Positions 1-6,175 of a DNA stretch of 7,825 bases are shown here, piece by piece (the first letter of the stretch is position 1; each line of letters starts with the position of its first letter). The position numbers were made by a program, and so were the translations under genes. Source of the stretch: Coxiellaceae bacterium UBA6002 (GTDB taxonomy: Bacteria > Pseudomonadota > Gammaproteobacteria > UBA6002); the NCBI GenBank assembly GCA_002429595.1, contig DJAM01000089.1, positions 1 through 7,825 on the forward strand. The letters run 5' to 3'. Below the pieces are notes generated by a model, which saw only the letters and a list, made by a program, of their open reading frames with translations, made no database searches and had not been told where the DNA came from.

Positions 1-25
1 CCATTTCTCGGTGTACTCTGAAAAA

Positions 26-70
26 TGGGTTCCCGCCTGCGCGGGATGACAGTTACGCGCGGGAATGACA
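26..70 (-). repeat. REP-like palindromic repeat, copy A (3' of argP-like gene)
   Basis: On the plus strand, positions 31-46 form a perfect hairpin, TCCCGC-CTGC-GCGGGA, followed by TGACA. A second partial unit, GCGCGGGAATGACA, lies at 57-70. Read on the minus strand, this is TGTCATTCCCGCGCG, then TGTCATCCCGCGCAGGCGGGAA, which matches the repeats at 2751-2836 and 7799-7825. The block starts 4 bases after the stop codon of the LysR gene. On the minus strand the hairpin is followed within a few bases by TTTTT (25 down to 21), so it may also act as that gene's terminator. The family resemblance is seen directly; the terminator role is inferred. Confidence 0.8.
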
Positions 71-74
71 AAAT

Positions 75-968
75 TTAAAATTTTTGACGCAAAATCTTCC
101 TAGCAATCCCCAATACCAAATCACTAAACGCCTCAAAATGTGTATTTTCGCCGGACCATTGATGCCAGTAAACTGGCATTGCCCAAACTTTGTCTGGAAA
201 GATATTGATTAACTTTTTTTGATTGAGTTCTTTAAGAATATCTATTTTTGGAATGAGTCCGTAGGCGAACCCTTGGAGCGTAAACTGACGAAAACCTGCG
301 ACAGAGGGGACTGTATGATAATTAACGATCGCGTCGGTTATGCCGAAATATTTCTTTAAGTACTTGGCGTGGAGTTTATCTTTGTTGTCAAAAATAATGG
401 CGGGTGCATCTAATAGTTGAGTTTTTAGAGCATCTTTAGTCTTAAAATATTTTTTTACAAATGATGGGGATGCAACGCAAACATAATCGAAGTATCCTAA
501 AAATGTTGAGCTACAGCCCGTTATTGGTTTACCCGTGGTGGCGGCGCAAGCAGCTACTAAGCCTTTTTTTAAATACTCTAAGGTCACGTCCTGATCGTCT
601 GCAATGATATCTAAATACATTGGCATAAGTTTATTCAAATGTTCCATCACTGATTTAAACCACGTTTCTAAACTATCGCGGCTAATTGCTATCGGAATTC
701 GAAGCGATGATGTCTCTCCGGTCAATCCAGCTTGAAAATCAGCTTCTAACATTAGCAATCTTTGGTAGTGTCCTAATAATAATTTGCCCAACTCAGTTGG
801 GCGATAAGGTTGCTCTCGAATAAGGACGGGTTTGCCGTAATAATTTTCTAGGGATCGTATTCTTTGTGATACTGCTGATTGCGTGACAAATAATTTTTTT
901 GCGGCTAGCTCAAATCTTTGGGTTTCAAGCACTGCTGATAGAGCGGCAATTGAGCGATAATCGAACAT
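75..968 (-). CDS. argP: LysR-family transcriptional regulator, ArgP/LysG-like
   Basis: This is a 297-residue LysR regulator, the same length as E. coli ArgP. The N-terminal winged helix-turn-helix spans about residues 3-62, with the recognition helix in TQSAVSQRIRSLE (29-41). The following RPTELGK (56-62) is also typical of ArgP. The effector-binding domain covers about 90-295, and a YWH motif at 267-269 aligns with the same motif in ArgP. ArgP/LysG proteins sense lysine or arginine and activate a basic amino-acid exporter. The next gene is such an exporter, divergently transcribed, which strongly supports the assignment. The ATG at 968 is preceded by AGG at 978-976 on the minus strand with 7-base spacing. 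The gene ends at TAA (77-75), followed by a palindromic repeat. The exact ligand cannot be read from the sequence. Confidence 0.88.
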   Translation of the reverse strand: MFDYRSIAALSAVLETQRFELAAKKLFVTQSAVSQRIRSLENYYGKPVLIREQPYRPTELGKLLLGHYQRLLMLEADFQAGLTGETSSLRIPIAISRDSLETWFKSVMEHLNKLMPMYLDIIADDQDVTLEYLKKGLVAACAATTGKPITGCSSTFLGYFDYVCVASPSFVKKYFKTKDALKTQLLDAPAIIFDNKDKLHAKYLKKYFGITDAIVNYHTVPSVAGFRQFTLQGFAYGLIPKIDILKELNQKKLINIFPDKVWAMPVYWHQWSGENTHFEAFSDLVLGIARKILRQKF

Positions 969-1064
969 TTTCTTACCTATTAGTATATCTAATTTAATAT
1001 TAATAATATTAATTATACTTATATCAGAAAAAGTTTAAAATTTTTTTTATTTGGGGTTATAGGC
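969..1064. promoter_or_regulatory. Divergent argP/argO control region with AT palindrome
   Basis: This 96-base, very AT-rich gap separates the regulator and exporter start codons. It contains the inverted repeat TTAATATT-AAT-AATATTAA at 994-1012, a reasonable LysR-type operator. A possible exporter -10 box, TATACT (1014-1019, plus), overlaps a possible regulator -10 box, TATAAT (1017-1012, minus), just beside the palindrome. Neither has a good -35 box; a TTTAAA lies 16 bases upstream of the minus-strand box. Weak -35 boxes would fit an activator-dependent exporter promoter and autoregulation, as known for LysR systems. The boxes and palindrome are visible; their function is inferred. Confidence 0.5.
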
Positions 1065-1679
1065 ATGTTTCAAGCATTTTTTTACGGTATAGTTCTTTCA
1101 TTTGGCCTCATCATGCCACTTGGTGTACAAAATACTTATATTTTCAATCAAGGTGCAAAGCAGCATCATTTTTTAAATGCTTGGCCTGCGATACTTACCG
1201 CCGCTATTTGCGATACCATTTTAATCTTATTAGCTATCTTTGGTGTTTCAGTGACAGTTTTGACTGTGCCTTGGCTAAAAAACGTTATTCTGACTATTGG
1301 CCTAGTTTTCTTAACTTATATGGGTTGGATAACGTGGCGGACAAAAAATATAGCTCGAAGCGAAAATCAAGAGCCTTGCAATGCTAAGCGTCAGATGTTA
1401 TTTGCTGCATCTGTGTCTATCTTAAACCCGCATGCGTTGTTAGATACCACGGCAGTCATTGGCACTAATTCTTTACAGTTTATAGGTCGAGATAAATTGG
1501 TGTTTACCTTTGCCTGTATCGTTGTATCTTATATTTGGTTTTTTTCATTATCTGCAGCAGGTCATTATCTGAAGCGCCTTGATACAACAGGAAAAGCAAT
1601 TTTAAAAATAAATCAACTTTCAGCCATTATTATGTGGGCAGTAGCAATCTATCTTGCTTTTGAATTACTCTACAGCTAA
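1065..1679 (+). CDS. argO: LysE/ArgO family amino-acid exporter
   Basis: This 204-residue integral membrane protein of the LysE superfamily is close to the 211 residues of E. coli ArgO. Family signatures are PLGVQN (residues 18-23, PLGPQN in ArgO) in the first membrane segment and NPHALLDT (121-128, NPHVYLDT in ArgO). Hydrophobic segments lie near 4-25, 40-65, 70-91, 112-133, 145-167 and 184-203, about six in all, with a short charged loop (92-110). These proteins export arginine or lysine through the inner membrane, relieving toxic accumulation from peptides or excess synthesis. The divergent ArgP-like regulator is the usual partner. The ribosome-binding site is poor (GGGG at 1053-1056 and AGG at 1061-1063). 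No terminator hairpin is visible after the stop, so read-through into the bicupin gene is possible. Whether the substrate is arginine, lysine or both is uncertain. Confidence 0.85.
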   Translation: MFQAFFYGIVLSFGLIMPLGVQNTYIFNQGAKQHHFLNAWPAILTAAICDTILILLAIFGVSVTVLTVPWLKNVILTIGLVFLTYMGWITWRTKNIARSENQEPCNAKRQMLFAASVSILNPHALLDTTAVIGTNSLQFIGRDKLVFTFACIVVSYIWFFSLSAAGHYLKRLDTTGKAILKINQLSAIIMWAVAIYLAFELLYS

Positions 1680-1706
1680 AAGACAAAAATCACCCCTTTC
1701 AAAGAC

Positions 1707-1712
1707 TATAAT
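1707..1712 (+). promoter_or_regulatory. Possible -10 box for the bicupin gene
   Basis: A perfect TATAAT lies 32 bases upstream of the bicupin ATG, which would give a leader of about 25 bases. No recognisable -35 hexamer sits 16-18 bases upstream. The gene may therefore need an activator or be co-transcribed with the exporter. Confidence 0.35.
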
Positions 1713-1744
1713 TCAAATGATACATAGTTAATTGGGAGGGTATA

Positions 1745-2752
1745 ATGAGCGATAAAAATAAACTCTACTTTGATTTAAGCTCCCTACAGCCACAAGAAAA
1801 ATCTTCAGGCGGTAATATCATTTGCGTCACGTCAAATGAAATGGGTGGGCTAGTTAATATTTCTTTTGAAATGTTAAACCTACAAAAATACGGATCCTTG
1901 GAACCTACTTGGCATCCTAATGCCAACAAAATTGGTTACTGTTTACAAGGCAGAGCTGTGGTTTCAATTCGAAGTCCTGACGGCGTTGACGTATTTAATA
2001 TAGAAAAAGGCGACGTCTTTTTTGTACCACAAGGCTACATCCACCATATAGAAAATTTTGGCGAGAACGAATGTCAGATCGCATTCGCATTAAACAACAC
2101 TTCACCCGAATCTTTGTTCCTATCAAGTGCCATTAAATCATTATCTGGTGAAGTATTTGCGGCGACTTTTGATTCTAAAAAAGGATTTATTGATGGGCTA
2201 AAAAAAGCTTCCAACAGCCAGCATATAAAAACACTTATCTCGGCAAAAAACCCTGGTTTCATCTCAAGTCGCTTCAAGTTTAATATTGGAAAAAGCTCCC
2301 GTGTTATACAAACCAAAGGCGGCTATTTACAGATAGGTACTAAAACAAATTTACCCGTATTAGATGGGCTGGGTCTACTAGGTTTTGGTTTAAATCCAAA
2401 AGGGTTTGTTGAACCACACTGGCATACCAATGCAGGCGAGTTAGTGTTTGTGATACGTGGCACAACTAAGATTACCGTGCTATCACCTGACGGTAGTGTC
2501 AACAAACTAGAGGTAAAAGGCGGACAAGGCGCTTTCGCACCCGCTTCTCACTTTCACAATATCGAAAATATTGGCAATGACGACGTAGAAATCGTGGCCT
2601 TCTTTAACAATGCCCTACCCGATTACATCGGCATCGGCGAAGTAATAGGTTCCTACAGCAATGAATTATTGGGCTCAATCTTTGATTTGCCTTCAAATTA
2701 CTTTGCTGATTTTAAAAAGCCATCAGAACCTTTGGTTATTGTGCCGGTTTAA
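1745..2752 (+). CDS. Bicupin protein (oxalate decarboxylase/germin-like fold)
   Basis: This 335-residue protein has two cupin domains, about 35-125 and 205-295. The C-terminal domain keeps a full metal site. Motif 1 gives H225, H227 and E232 (HWHTNAGE); motif 2 gives H271 in the G-x5-P-x-S-x2-H-x3-N pattern. The N-terminal copy has T55, H57 and K62 at the motif 1 positions, and only H100 in motif 2. It has therefore lost two of four ligands and probably binds no metal in the usual way. There is no signal peptide, so the protein is presumably cytosolic. Bicupins include oxalate decarboxylases (Mn-dependent), storage proteins and many uncharacterised enzymes; the substrate cannot be assigned here. 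The start is well supported by GGGAGGG at 1734-1740, 4 bases before the ATG. The stop codon overlaps the first unit of a tandem repeat. The manganese transporter gene downstream is suggestive only. Confidence 0.8.
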   Translation: MSDKNKLYFDLSSLQPQEKSSGGNIICVTSNEMGGLVNISFEMLNLQKYGSLEPTWHPNANKIGYCLQGRAVVSIRSPDGVDVFNIEKGDVFFVPQGYIHHIENFGENECQIAFALNNTSPESLFLSSAIKSLSGEVFAATFDSKKGFIDGLKKASNSQHIKTLISAKNPGFISSRFKFNIGKSSRVIQTKGGYLQIGTKTNLPVLDGLGLLGFGLNPKGFVEPHWHTNAGELVFVIRGTTKITVLSPDGSVNKLEVKGGQGAFAPASHFHNIENIGNDDVEIVAFFNNALPDYIGIGEVIGSYSNELLGSIFDLPSNYFADFKKPSEPLVIVPV

Positions 2753-2836
2753 TATGTCATTCCCGCGCAATATGTCATTTTCGCGTAATATGTCATTCCA
2801 GCGTAATATGTCATTCCCGCGCAGGCGGGAAAGACA
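2751..2836 (+). repeat. REP-like repeat, copy B: four 18-bp tandem units plus hairpin
   Basis: Four head-to-tail 18-bp units, consensus AATATGTCATTCCCGCGY, occupy 2751-2768, 2769-2786, 2787-2804 and 2805-2822. Units 1 and 4 are identical; units 2 and 3 differ at two or three positions. The last unit merges into a hairpin with arms TTCCCGC (2814-2820) and GCGGGAA (2825-2831) and loop GCAG. TGTC/GACA pairs continue the stem beyond one A-A mismatch (2809-2836). The array begins inside the bicupin stop codon. It looks like repeated duplication of the left half of the palindromic element also found at 26-70 and 7799-7825. Confidence 0.9.
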
Positions 2837-2852
2837 ATGAACCAAACTATGC

Positions 2853-2878
2853 CTAATGGTCTACACTATAATCATTAG
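2853..2878 (+). promoter_or_regulatory. Possible mntH promoter with inverted repeat around the -10 box
   Basis: A perfect TATAAT lies at 2867-2872, 49 bases before the transporter ATG. It is flanked by the inverted repeat CTAATG (2853-2858) and CATTAG (2873-2878), separated by 14 bases. No good -35 box is visible. Nramp genes are commonly repressed by MntR or Fur, so an operator over the -10 box would make sense. The sequence does not clearly match either known box, and a 6-bp repeat could arise by chance. Confidence 0.35.
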
Positions 2879-2921
2879 ATTGGCTTAGACATTACTGCTG
2901 ATCTATTAGCGAGACCAAGAG

Positions 2922-4190
2922 ATGGAAGAAAATCAGCAAATAGCAGGATCTAGTCGGTTTGCATTCCGATCGTTTCAGCCCTGGTTGCTATATGTCGGCC
3001 CTGCCGCTTTGACCGCGATCGGTTATGTTGATCCAGGAAATTGGGCGACCGATATTGCAGGTGGTTCTCGAGCAGGCTATGCGCTTTTATCAGTGGTTTT
3101 GTTATCAGGGATGGTGGCAATCTTGCTACAGCTAATGAGTGCTCGTTTAGGAATAGCTACTGGCAAAGATCTAGCACAATTATCTGGCCAGATGTGGCCA
3201 AAACTCGCTATTCCAGCTTGGCTCGCGGCAGAAATGGCGATCATCGCTACAGATTTAGCAGAGGTATTGGGTGCTGCCATTGCTTTAAAACTATTGTTTG
3301 GCATACCCTTGGCTGTCGGCATTTTATTAACTGCTATTGATGTCTTTTTTTTATTGGCTATCGATCGTAAGGGGTCGTGCTTCGTTGAGAAGATCATCTT
3401 AGGGCTCTTATTTGTCATCGCCACTAGTTTTATCTATGAGTTACTCTTAGCAAAACCAGCCTTTAGTGAAATTTTCAAAGGCTACCTACCGACAGCGCGC
3501 TTGATTATTGATCCAGAATTACTTTTTATTACGATAGGAGTGATAGGGGCCACTGTCATGCCGCATAACCTTTATTTACACTCTGGACTCATTTTGAAGC
3601 AGCTGCCTTTGTTGAATAAAGACAAAATAATCAGCTATGCAAAGTTGACAACCATTATTTCCTTAACTGGAGCCATCTTATTAAATTCAGCCTTAGTTAT
3701 CTTAGCTGGCACTGTGTTTAATCAACAGGGGCAATACAGTGTTTCTGAAATTGGAGAGGCACATCGTCTGCTGGGACCATTCTTAGGCAATGTTGCCGCA
3801 ATGATTTTCGCTATTGCTTTATTTGCTTCAGGCAAAAGCGCCACCATTACTGGGACACTAGCCGGTGAAATGGTCATGTCGGGTTTCCTAAACATGCGAA
3901 TCAAACCTTGGGTAAGACGTATTGTGACGAGGAGCATGGCACTTGTGCCTGCGGTGTTAATCATCATTTACTTTGGAGAGCAATATGTCACCAAGCTCAT
4001 GGTCGCCTCGCAAGTATTTTTAAGTCTACAGCTGCCCTTTGCTATGCTACCACTGATCATTTTAACTTCAGATAAAACGCATATGGGTTCTCTGGTCAAC
4101 GGTGCTATCATGAGAAAGGTTGCTTGGTTGAGCGCCTACTTGATTATTCTAGCGAATATCATTCTGCTTTTTGTACTAGCGAACCATTAA
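2922..4190 (+). CDS. mntH: Nramp-family Mn(2+)/Fe(2+) transporter, MntH-like
   Basis: This 422-residue polytopic inner-membrane protein is close to the usual bacterial MntH length of about 410. The two metal-binding signatures are intact. The first membrane segment has DPGN (D37, P38, G39, N40), followed by WATDIAGGSRAGY. Segment 6 has MPHNLYLHS (213-221), including the metal-coordinating methionine M213 and H215. Segment 3 (TDLAEVLGAA) and segment 10 (QVFLSLQLPFAMLPL, 364-378) also match the family. About eleven hydrophobic segments are visible. The protein imports Mn(2+), and possibly Fe(2+), with protons. The start is supported by a purine-rich AGCGAGA at 2908-2914, 7 bases before the ATG. 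A hemerythrin-like gene follows after 36 bases without a terminator, indicating an operon. Mn versus Fe preference cannot be decided from sequence alone. Confidence 0.93.
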   Translation: MEENQQIAGSSRFAFRSFQPWLLYVGPAALTAIGYVDPGNWATDIAGGSRAGYALLSVVLLSGMVAILLQLMSARLGIATGKDLAQLSGQMWPKLAIPAWLAAEMAIIATDLAEVLGAAIALKLLFGIPLAVGILLTAIDVFFLLAIDRKGSCFVEKIILGLLFVIATSFIYELLLAKPAFSEIFKGYLPTARLIIDPELLFITIGVIGATVMPHNLYLHSGLILKQLPLLNKDKIISYAKLTTIISLTGAILLNSALVILAGTVFNQQGQYSVSEIGEAHRLLGPFLGNVAAMIFAIALFASGKSATITGTLAGEMVMSGFLNMRIKPWVRRIVTRSMALVPAVLIIIYFGEQYVTKLMVASQVFLSLQLPFAMLPLIILTSDKTHMGSLVNGAIMRKVAWLSAYLIILANIILLFVLANH

Positions 4191-4226
4191 AAATCTCTAA
4201 CACATCACTTCAGGAGAAATCCAATC

Positions 4227-4922
4227 ATGAATCTTCGCGCCTTTTTAAATCATGATTACAACTGGTATCGTGCCCCACATAAATATCTAAGACAGCAGTT
4301 GCATAGTTTTATCTCTACAGCTGGAAAAACCAACTTCGCAAATTTTCACTCCATATTGGAACTTAATGACCGATTTAACAACATAAAAGAATTATTAGCA
4401 GCGCATGCTAATCATGAAGATGAAGCCTACCACCCTCTTCTTGAAGGAACTAACTTATTAGAAAAAGTAGCAAATGATCATCAAACTTTAGATCAAAAAT
4501 TAGCTGGGCTTCAAACACAATTAACTTTGATGATTAGTTCACCTGATCATCAACAAACTATCGAATCAGGATATAAATTTAATTCTGATTTTTTAAGTTT
4601 TTACTCGGACTATCAGTTCCACATGGCCCACGAGGAGTTAGTGGTGATGACAAAAATGCGAGCTTTACATGGCGTTAGAAACTTAAGAGAAAAAGTGACG
4701 TTTAACACTTATGACCATATGTCTGCAGATGACATGATTGGAATGCTCAAGCATTTAGCGCAAGTTTTGAATTTTCAGGACAAATCATTGTTAATCCTGG
4801 ATATTCATGACAGCTCACAATTTCACAAGGATGAAAAATTTCAAGATGTCTGGAACGATATCCATAAAAATAATGATATTTTATCAGCATCAGAAATAAG
4901 AGAACTGGAAGAAGTTTTATAA
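4227..4922 (+). CDS. Hemerythrin-like (HHE) di-iron protein
   Basis: This 231-residue, mostly helical protein has a hemerythrin HHE-type four-helix bundle over about residues 8-150. Candidate di-iron ligands are in canonical order: H18 (helix 1), H60-x3-E64 (helix 2), H85 (helix 3) and H132-x3-E136 (helix 4). Such domains bind O2 or NO, or take part in iron or oxidative-stress handling. The C-terminal 80 residues (about 155-231) are charged and contain further histidines (H164, H176, H194, H200, H213). They do not resemble a named domain to me. AGGAG at 4212-4216 lies 10 bases before the ATG. The gene is probably co-transcribed with the upstream metal transporter, which could supply or balance metal for the cofactor. 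It ends at a strong terminator. There is no signal peptide, so it is probably cytosolic. The exact ligand (O2, NO or another) is unknown. Confidence 0.82.
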   Translation: MNLRAFLNHDYNWYRAPHKYLRQQLHSFISTAGKTNFANFHSILELNDRFNNIKELLAAHANHEDEAYHPLLEGTNLLEKVANDHQTLDQKLAGLQTQLTLMISSPDHQQTIESGYKFNSDFLSFYSDYQFHMAHEELVVMTKMRALHGVRNLREKVTFNTYDHMSADDMIGMLKHLAQVLNFQDKSLLILDIHDSSQFHKDEKFQDVWNDIHKNNDILSASEIRELEEVL

Positions 4923-4926
4923 AAGA

Positions 4927-4957
4927 AAAATCCGGGAATTGTTAATTCCCGGATTTT
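4927..4957. terminator. Bidirectional rho-independent terminator
   Basis: Perfect 14-bp arms AAAATCCGGGAATT (4927-4940) and AATTCCCGGATTTT (4944-4957) enclose a 3-base GTT loop. The plus strand ends the stem in TTTT; the minus strand continues into TTTTTCTTTTAT. The hairpin sits between the convergent hemerythrin-like and porin genes, so it can terminate both. Confidence 0.93.
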
Positions 4958-4965
4958 ATAGCAGA

Positions 4966-6057
4966 TTACATGTGGTAAGTAACAGCTACATAAGGACCGG
5001 AAACATCGAAGTCATGATAGTTACCGTCTTTAATGTAGTTAGCAGCAACTGCTCCGAACCGCACTAGAGAAGAATGGTTTGCAATACCGAAGTACTTATC
5101 ACCTCTATAACCTAGCTCTACGCTAAGTGAACTGCAGTTACAAAAAGCTGTGCGATAGGTTAAGGCAACCTTTCCAGACAAGCCTGGCACAGCAAACCCG
5201 TTTTTATGGCTCTTGTTGAAGTTCTCACCTGTGCTGATTAATGTAGCTACACCGTCGACTAAATCAGTAGTTTCTATAGCATCATGCCAGTCACTGTCTG
5301 AACGACCGAATACAAGATTACCAGCTAGCTCAGTGAATAAGCCAAAACCACAGTATACGTTGTAATCAACGTTGAAGCCTACACGTGGTCCTAAACCATC
5401 AAACTTAGCGCGATGGTGGGCGAAGTAATCACTAACTGTGCTGCCAGCTGCTAAAACATCATCAGCTAAATCATCAGGTGTGAAGAAGTGAGTATCATAG
5501 TTTTCTTTGAAATTAACGTAACGAGCACCAGCAAAGAATTGTACATCTACACAATTACAGAATGTTCTATTCTGATGGCCTAATAAATCAATGGCATGAT
5601 AACGAGTATCAAAGCTAGCATTGACATCGGTTGCGCCGAAACCAAAGAAAGATGTTACCGGAACAAGGACTGGTTCGCCATCCTCATTAATAAAACCTGC
5701 TAAGTGTTTATCGTCGTCAGACCGAAACCAGGTGAATTCCAACGAAAAACCATAGTTGCAGCAAGTGCAGCTTGGATAATCATAACCAGCCGCAAGATGC
5801 CAACCCCAATCATTATCATTTTTAAAATAATGAAAATCACTTAAAACAGTAGAGGGTAAAACACCAGTGATATCTAACGTATGTGCAAATGGAAGAGAGG
5901 AAAGAAGAGTATCACCCACTCTAGCATCAAATGCTTCCACCTGAAAGTACGCGCCACCATGACGACGAGCTTGATCAGAAATTGTAGAAGCGCTGGCAAC
6001 AGCTGAGGCAAGAAGAACAGGAACTAACAACAAATGTAATTTTTTTAATCCAGTCAT
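4966..6057 (-). CDS. Legionella-type major outer membrane protein (beta-barrel porin)
   Basis: With the start at 6057 this is a 363-residue protein with a classic signal peptide. KK at 5-6 is followed by a hydrophobic stretch (9-20) and ASA (21-23), with cleavage likely before S24. The mature part alternates aromatic-rich strands with Asp- and Asn-rich loops, as in a beta-barrel, and ends in YVAVTYHM. It resembles the Legionella OMP family by eight cysteines arranged largely in Cys-x-Cys pairs (C97, C99, C100; C167, C169; C236; C306, C308). It also has motifs such as GFSLEFTWF and FFAGARYVNF. Legionella MOMP is a porin cross-linked by disulfides. A 411-residue reading from 6201 is possible, but it would bury the signal peptide, lack a ribosome-binding site and overlap the divergent gene. 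I reject it. Final-residue M instead of F is unusual for a barrel. Confidence 0.85.
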   Translation of the reverse strand: MTGLKKLHLLLVPVLLASAVASASTISDQARRHGGAYFQVEAFDARVGDTLLSSLPFAHTLDITGVLPSTVLSDFHYFKNDNDWGWHLAAGYDYPSCTCCNYGFSLEFTWFRSDDDKHLAGFINEDGEPVLVPVTSFFGFGATDVNASFDTRYHAIDLLGHQNRTFCNCVDVQFFAGARYVNFKENYDTHFFTPDDLADDVLAAGSTVSDYFAHHRAKFDGLGPRVGFNVDYNVYCGFGLFTELAGNLVFGRSDSDWHDAIETTDLVDGVATLISTGENFNKSHKNGFAVPGLSGKVALTYRTAFCNCSSLSVELGYRGDKYFGIANHSSLVRFGAVAANYIKDGNYHDFDVSGPYVAVTYHM

Positions 6058-6064
6058 GGATTCA

Positions 6065-6071
6065 CTCCCTT
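6065..6071 (-). promoter_or_regulatory. Strong ribosome-binding site that fixes the porin start
   Basis: The minus strand reads AAGGGAG here, 7 bases before the ATG at 6057-6055. This is the best Shine-Dalgarno sequence in the window and is directly followed by a signal-peptide coding start. It rules in favour of 6057 over 6201. Confidence 0.88.
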
Positions 6072-6110
6072 GATATATAGAACTAACTGATATTAAGAAT
6101 TGGAGGTAGA

Positions 6111-6138
6111 ATATTAATTTAAAAAAAAGAAATTTCAA
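6111..6138 (-). promoter_or_regulatory. Likely sigma-70 promoter of the porin gene
   Basis: On the minus strand, a -35 box TTGAAA (6138-6133) and a -10 box TAATAT (6116-6111) are separated by 16 bases. Transcription would start near 6104, leaving a leader of about 46 bases before the ATG at 6057. The -35 box lies in one arm of the inverted repeat at 6134-6151. Confidence 0.55.
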
Positions 6139-6151
6139 ATAAAAATTTGAA
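6134..6151. repeat. Inverted repeat between porin and hydrolase genes
   Basis: Perfect 7-bp arms TTCAAAT (6134-6140) and ATTTGAA (6145-6151) flank AAAA. T8 follows on the plus strand, and a T-rich run follows on the minus strand. It overlaps the predicted porin -35 box, so it could be an operator. An all-A/T-rich stem is too weak to be a convincing terminator. Confidence 0.5.
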
Positions 6152-6175
6152 TTTTTTTTAGCTACGGATACTACG

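Noticed and set aside
1680..1744. Terminator between the exporter and bicupin genes.
   Set aside because: No stem of useful length followed by a T-run is visible, only a trivial CTTT-C-AAAG match.
2074..2505. Open frames on the minus strand inside the bicupin gene.
   Set aside because: These are shadows of a clear coding gene with conserved cupin motifs. They show no recognisable domain or ribosome-binding site.
2751..2822. CRISPR array.
   Set aside because: The 18-bp units are directly adjacent, with no unique spacers between them, and no cas gene is present. It is a tandem repeat tied to a palindromic element.
2754..2840. Small open frame through the tandem array, ATG to TGA, encoding 28 residues with a repeated NMSFxR unit.
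   Set aside because: The open frame follows automatically from an 18-bp (6-codon) repeat. There is no ribosome-binding site before the ATG, and it starts inside the previous stop region. Treated as a by-product of the repeat.
3041..3967. Open frames on both strands inside the Nramp gene (99, 115 and 81 residues).
   Set aside because: They overlap a full-length gene with intact family motifs, and their composition looks like out-of-frame translation of membrane segments.
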